Positions 62,224 through 64,000 of a DNA stretch of 64,000 nt are shown piece by piece. The DNA lies in the NCBI GenBank assembly GCA_001664505.1, contig CP011806.1, forward strand, positions 302,882 to 366,881. The letters are read 5' to 3'. Under the pieces are notes generated by a model that had not been told where the DNA came from, searched no databases, and saw only the letters and a program-made list of their open reading frames with translations. The position numbers and the translations under genes are program-made. Source of the stretch: Acidobacteria bacterium Mor1. Its GTDB lineage: Bacteria > Acidobacteriota > Polarisedimenticolia > Polarisedimenticolales > Polarisedimenticolaceae. How positions within the stretch are numbered: position 1 is the first letter of the stretch; every line of letters begins with the position of its first letter.

Positions 62224-63516
62224 ATGCCGACGATCCTGCTGGCCGACCCGATTGCTGCCCGGCGAACGCTGCTGCGGCGCGCGCTGGAGGCGGACGCATT
62301 CGCGGTGGGCGAGCTCGGCCGGGCATCTGCCTTCGCCGCTATCTGCGAGCGAGGCCCCGCTCCCGAGTTGATTCTTCTCGACGTAGAGTTTCCTGCCGCT
62401 CGCTCGGTGCTCGAGCAACTCTCCGAGCTGGCCGATCCACCCGGCGTGCTGGTGCTGACCCCGTCGGGAGAGGTCGAGGATGCGATGGAGTTGGTCCGGG
62501 CCGGGGCCCTCGACCTGATTCGACGCCCGGTGGACCGGGATGTCTTACGCCACAGGCTGCGCCGGGAACTCGAGGCGCGGGCTGCGGGAAGGGCGGCCGC
62601 AGCAGCCCGGGCCGGCTCCGAACCCGAGGACACGGCGTTTCCTCGCGTGGTCGGCCGCTCTCCCGCGATGCAGGATCTCGCCGGGGAGATCTGGCTGGCC
62701 ACCGGCCATGAACGTCCGGTCCTGCTGCACGGAGAAACCGGCACCGGAAAGACCCTGTTGGCCCGGGCGATTCATCGGGGCGGACGGCGCGAGCGCGAGC
62801 CGTTGCTCGAACTCGACGGTTCGACGGACCCGTCGGCCTGGCCCGCGGTAGGCGGCCGGGGCGGCCTGTTGGTCCGCCGTGCCGATCGGTTGCGTGGTGC
62901 CGCCGCCGAGTCGCTGATCGCTTTACTTTTGGCGCTGCCCCCGGGTACCCGACGCCTGATGGCCACGGTCGGTGCCGGGGACGGCCCCGCCGATCGGCGC
63001 CTGGATCCGCGGCTCGGCCTGCTGGGAAGCGGTCCCTGGATCGCCGTCCCCGCCCTGCGCGAGCGCCACGAAGACATCCCGCGGCTGGCCCGCTTCTTCC
63101 TGGCTCGCTTCGCCGAGCGGTGCGGCCAGCGTGAGGTGCCGCTGTCCGCCGAGGCTGCCGAAGTGCTGCGCCGTCATCCCTGGCCGGGGAACGTGCGCGA
63201 ACTGCGGCGGGCGGTGGAGCATGGCGCCATGCTCGCCGGAGAGGACGCGCTCCAGCCGCGCCACCTGCTGTTGACTGCGCGGCATCCCTTCGACGCCGCG
63301 AATTCGATGGTGGTGCCGGGGCAGGCCGTGCTGCGTACCATCGGCAACCGCGCAAGGGATCGGGCGGAGCGTGTCGCGATCGAGAGCGCGCTCCTGCGCA
63401 GCGGAGGAAATCTAAACCACGCGGCGAGTTTGCTCGGCATCGACGCCGACGAGCTGGCCGCGCGCATGAAAGAACTGGCGATGGCCCCCGATGGGGGGCA
63501 GGAGAAACGATCGTGA
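62224..63516 (+). CDS. Degenerate NtrC-type response regulator
   Basis: A 430-residue protein with receiver, AAA+ and Fis-like domains in the usual order, but with key parts lost. The receiver has Asp53 (LILLDVEF), yet the conserved Lys is Arg in LIRRPVD. The AAA+ domain keeps Walker A (LHGETGTGKTLLARAIH) and the arginine finger (VPALRERHEDIPRL). The GAFTGA sigma-54 loop is deleted, and Walker B is reduced to GGRGGLLVRRADRL without the acidic pair. A Fis-type helix-turn-helix remains (LLRSGGNLNHAASLLGID). It cannot be a normal sigma-54 activator. Its place behind the minor-pilin operon suggests a pilus-linked regulatory or structural role. The start ATG has no ribosome binding site. Confidence 0.85.
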   Translation: MPTILLADPIAARRTLLRRALEADAFAVGELGRASAFAAICERGPAPELILLDVEFPAARSVLEQLSELADPPGVLVLTPSGEVEDAMELVRAGALDLIRRPVDRDVLRHRLRRELEARAAGRAAAAARAGSEPEDTAFPRVVGRSPAMQDLAGEIWLATGHERPVLLHGETGTGKTLLARAIHRGGRREREPLLELDGSTDPSAWPAVGGRGGLLVRRADRLRGAAAESLIALLLALPPGTRRLMATVGAGDGPADRRLDPRLGLLGSGPWIAVPALRERHEDIPRLARFFLARFAERCGQREVPLSAEAAEVLRRHPWPGNVRELRRAVEHGAMLAGEDALQPRHLLLTARHPFDAANSMVVPGQAVLRTIGNRARDRAERVAIESALLRSGGNLNHAASLLGIDADELAARMKELAMAPDGGQEKRS

Positions 63517-64000
63517 GTCAACTGGATCTCGCCCAGCGCGACCTGCTCAGCCTGCTGGACTTCACCCCCGCCGAGGTGCGGGAAATCATCGAAACGGCCG
63601 TACAGCTGCGGGCCAACCCGCATCGCTACCAATCCGCTCTGGCCGGCAAGACGCTGTTCATGTACTTCGAGAAGCCCTCGCTCCGTACCCGGGTGACCTT
63701 CGAGACCGGCATGACCCAGCTCGGCGGCCACGCGATTTACTACACCGCCAGCGACGGGAAGATCGGCGAGCGCGAGAGCGTGGCCGACGTGGCCCGCAAC
63801 CTCGAGCGCTGGGTCGACGGCGCCATGTGCCGGACCTTCAGCCACGAGATGCTTCAGGAGCTGGCCGATGTGGCCTCGATCCCGGTTATCAACGGCCTCA
63901 CCGACTTCCTGCACCCCTGCCAGGCCTTGGCGGACTATCAGACCCTGGCCCAGGTCAAGGGTGGGGTGGCCGGCCTGCCCGGCCGCCGTCTGGTCTACAT
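63513..64000 (+). CDS. argF: Ornithine carbamoyltransferase, 3' end outside the window
   Basis: The first 162 residues of a carbamoyltransferase are present; the gene runs off the window end. The carbamoyl-phosphate loop is PSLRTRVTFETGM (SxRTR), and the second signature is DFLHPCQALADYQTL, the ornithine carbamoyltransferase HPxQ form. The start is a GTG at 63513 overlapping the upstream stop (GTGA), so it is translationally coupled to the regulator gene. An N-acetylornithine-specific variant cannot be excluded from this half. Confidence 0.9.
   Translation, partial: MSQLDLAQRDLLSLLDFTPAEVREIIETAVQLRANPHRYQSALAGKTLFMYFEKPSLRTRVTFETGMTQLGGHAIYYTASDGKIGERESVADVARNLERWVDGAMCRTFSHEMLQELADVASIPVINGLTDFLHPCQALADYQTLAQVKGGVAGLPGRRLVY

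Overview
The window is a GC-rich, gene-dense stretch of chromosome from a diderm (Gram-negative-type) rod. It carries MreBCD-RodA-PBP2 shape genes, an OmpA-type outer-membrane protein, a PilQ secretin and long co-directional operons with ATGA/GTGA start-stop overlaps. The gene content (SecD and SecF as separate proteins, a bifunctional Rel protein, a fused B12-type radical SAM protein next to an RNase E/G, and a type IV pilus locus in nearly Myxococcus order) fits Acidobacteriota or a relative of Myxococcota/deltaproteobacteria. The lineage is inferred from gene content only. No rRNA, tRNA, CRISPR array, prophage or insertion sequence was recognised.

Layout. 1-7.8 kb: the 3' end of a FecR-domain gene, the elongasome operon mreB-mreC-mreD-mrdA-rodA, and a family III CoA transferase. 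7.8-11.6 kb (minus strand): a DUF4332 protein, then an ECF sigma factor / small membrane protein / mechanosensitive-channel-like operon, and an OmpA-family protein with six calcium-binding TSP3 repeats. Two strong intrinsic terminators punctuate this block. 11.9-18.5 kb: a fused radical SAM/DUF2344 protein, a shortened RNase E/G, a convergent thioesterase, a TPR protein and a PgeF-type purine phosphorylase. 18.6-24.6 kb: yajC-secD-secF (ended by a terminator), then rel and ridA.

25-41.8 kb holds the core type IV pilus machine: pilMNOPQ, a lipoprotein, a Roadblock/MglB-like protein, accBC (fatty-acid synthesis genes lying inside the pilus region), then pilB-pilT-pilC, pilS-pilR and a pilin gene. 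The pilin gene has a textbook sigma-54 promoter, as expected if PilR controls it.

41.9-55.6 kb is a surface-glycan locus directly behind the pilin. It has two tandem O-antigen-ligase-like (Wzy_C) membrane proteins with helical-repeat tails, a Wzx-type flippase, four glycosyltransferases, a WecA/MraY-like initiating transferase, a PAPS-type sulfotransferase, a 2OG-Fe(II) oxygenase and a UDP-galactopyranose-mutase-like flavoprotein. 55.6-62.2 kb resumes the pilus theme: an ABC transporter pair resembling Myxococcus PilH/PilI, a TPR protein with a pseudopilin-like tail, the prepilin peptidase PilD, and three minor-pilin-like proteins. The last of these is large and carries three calcium-loop motifs. 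The window ends with a degenerate NtrC-type regulator and the 5' part of an ornithine carbamoyltransferase gene.

The most interesting whole-window reading is a single pilus super-locus of about 38 kb in which glycan synthesis, two candidate oligosaccharyltransferases and an unusual minor-pilin set are built into an otherwise Myxococcus-like pil order.
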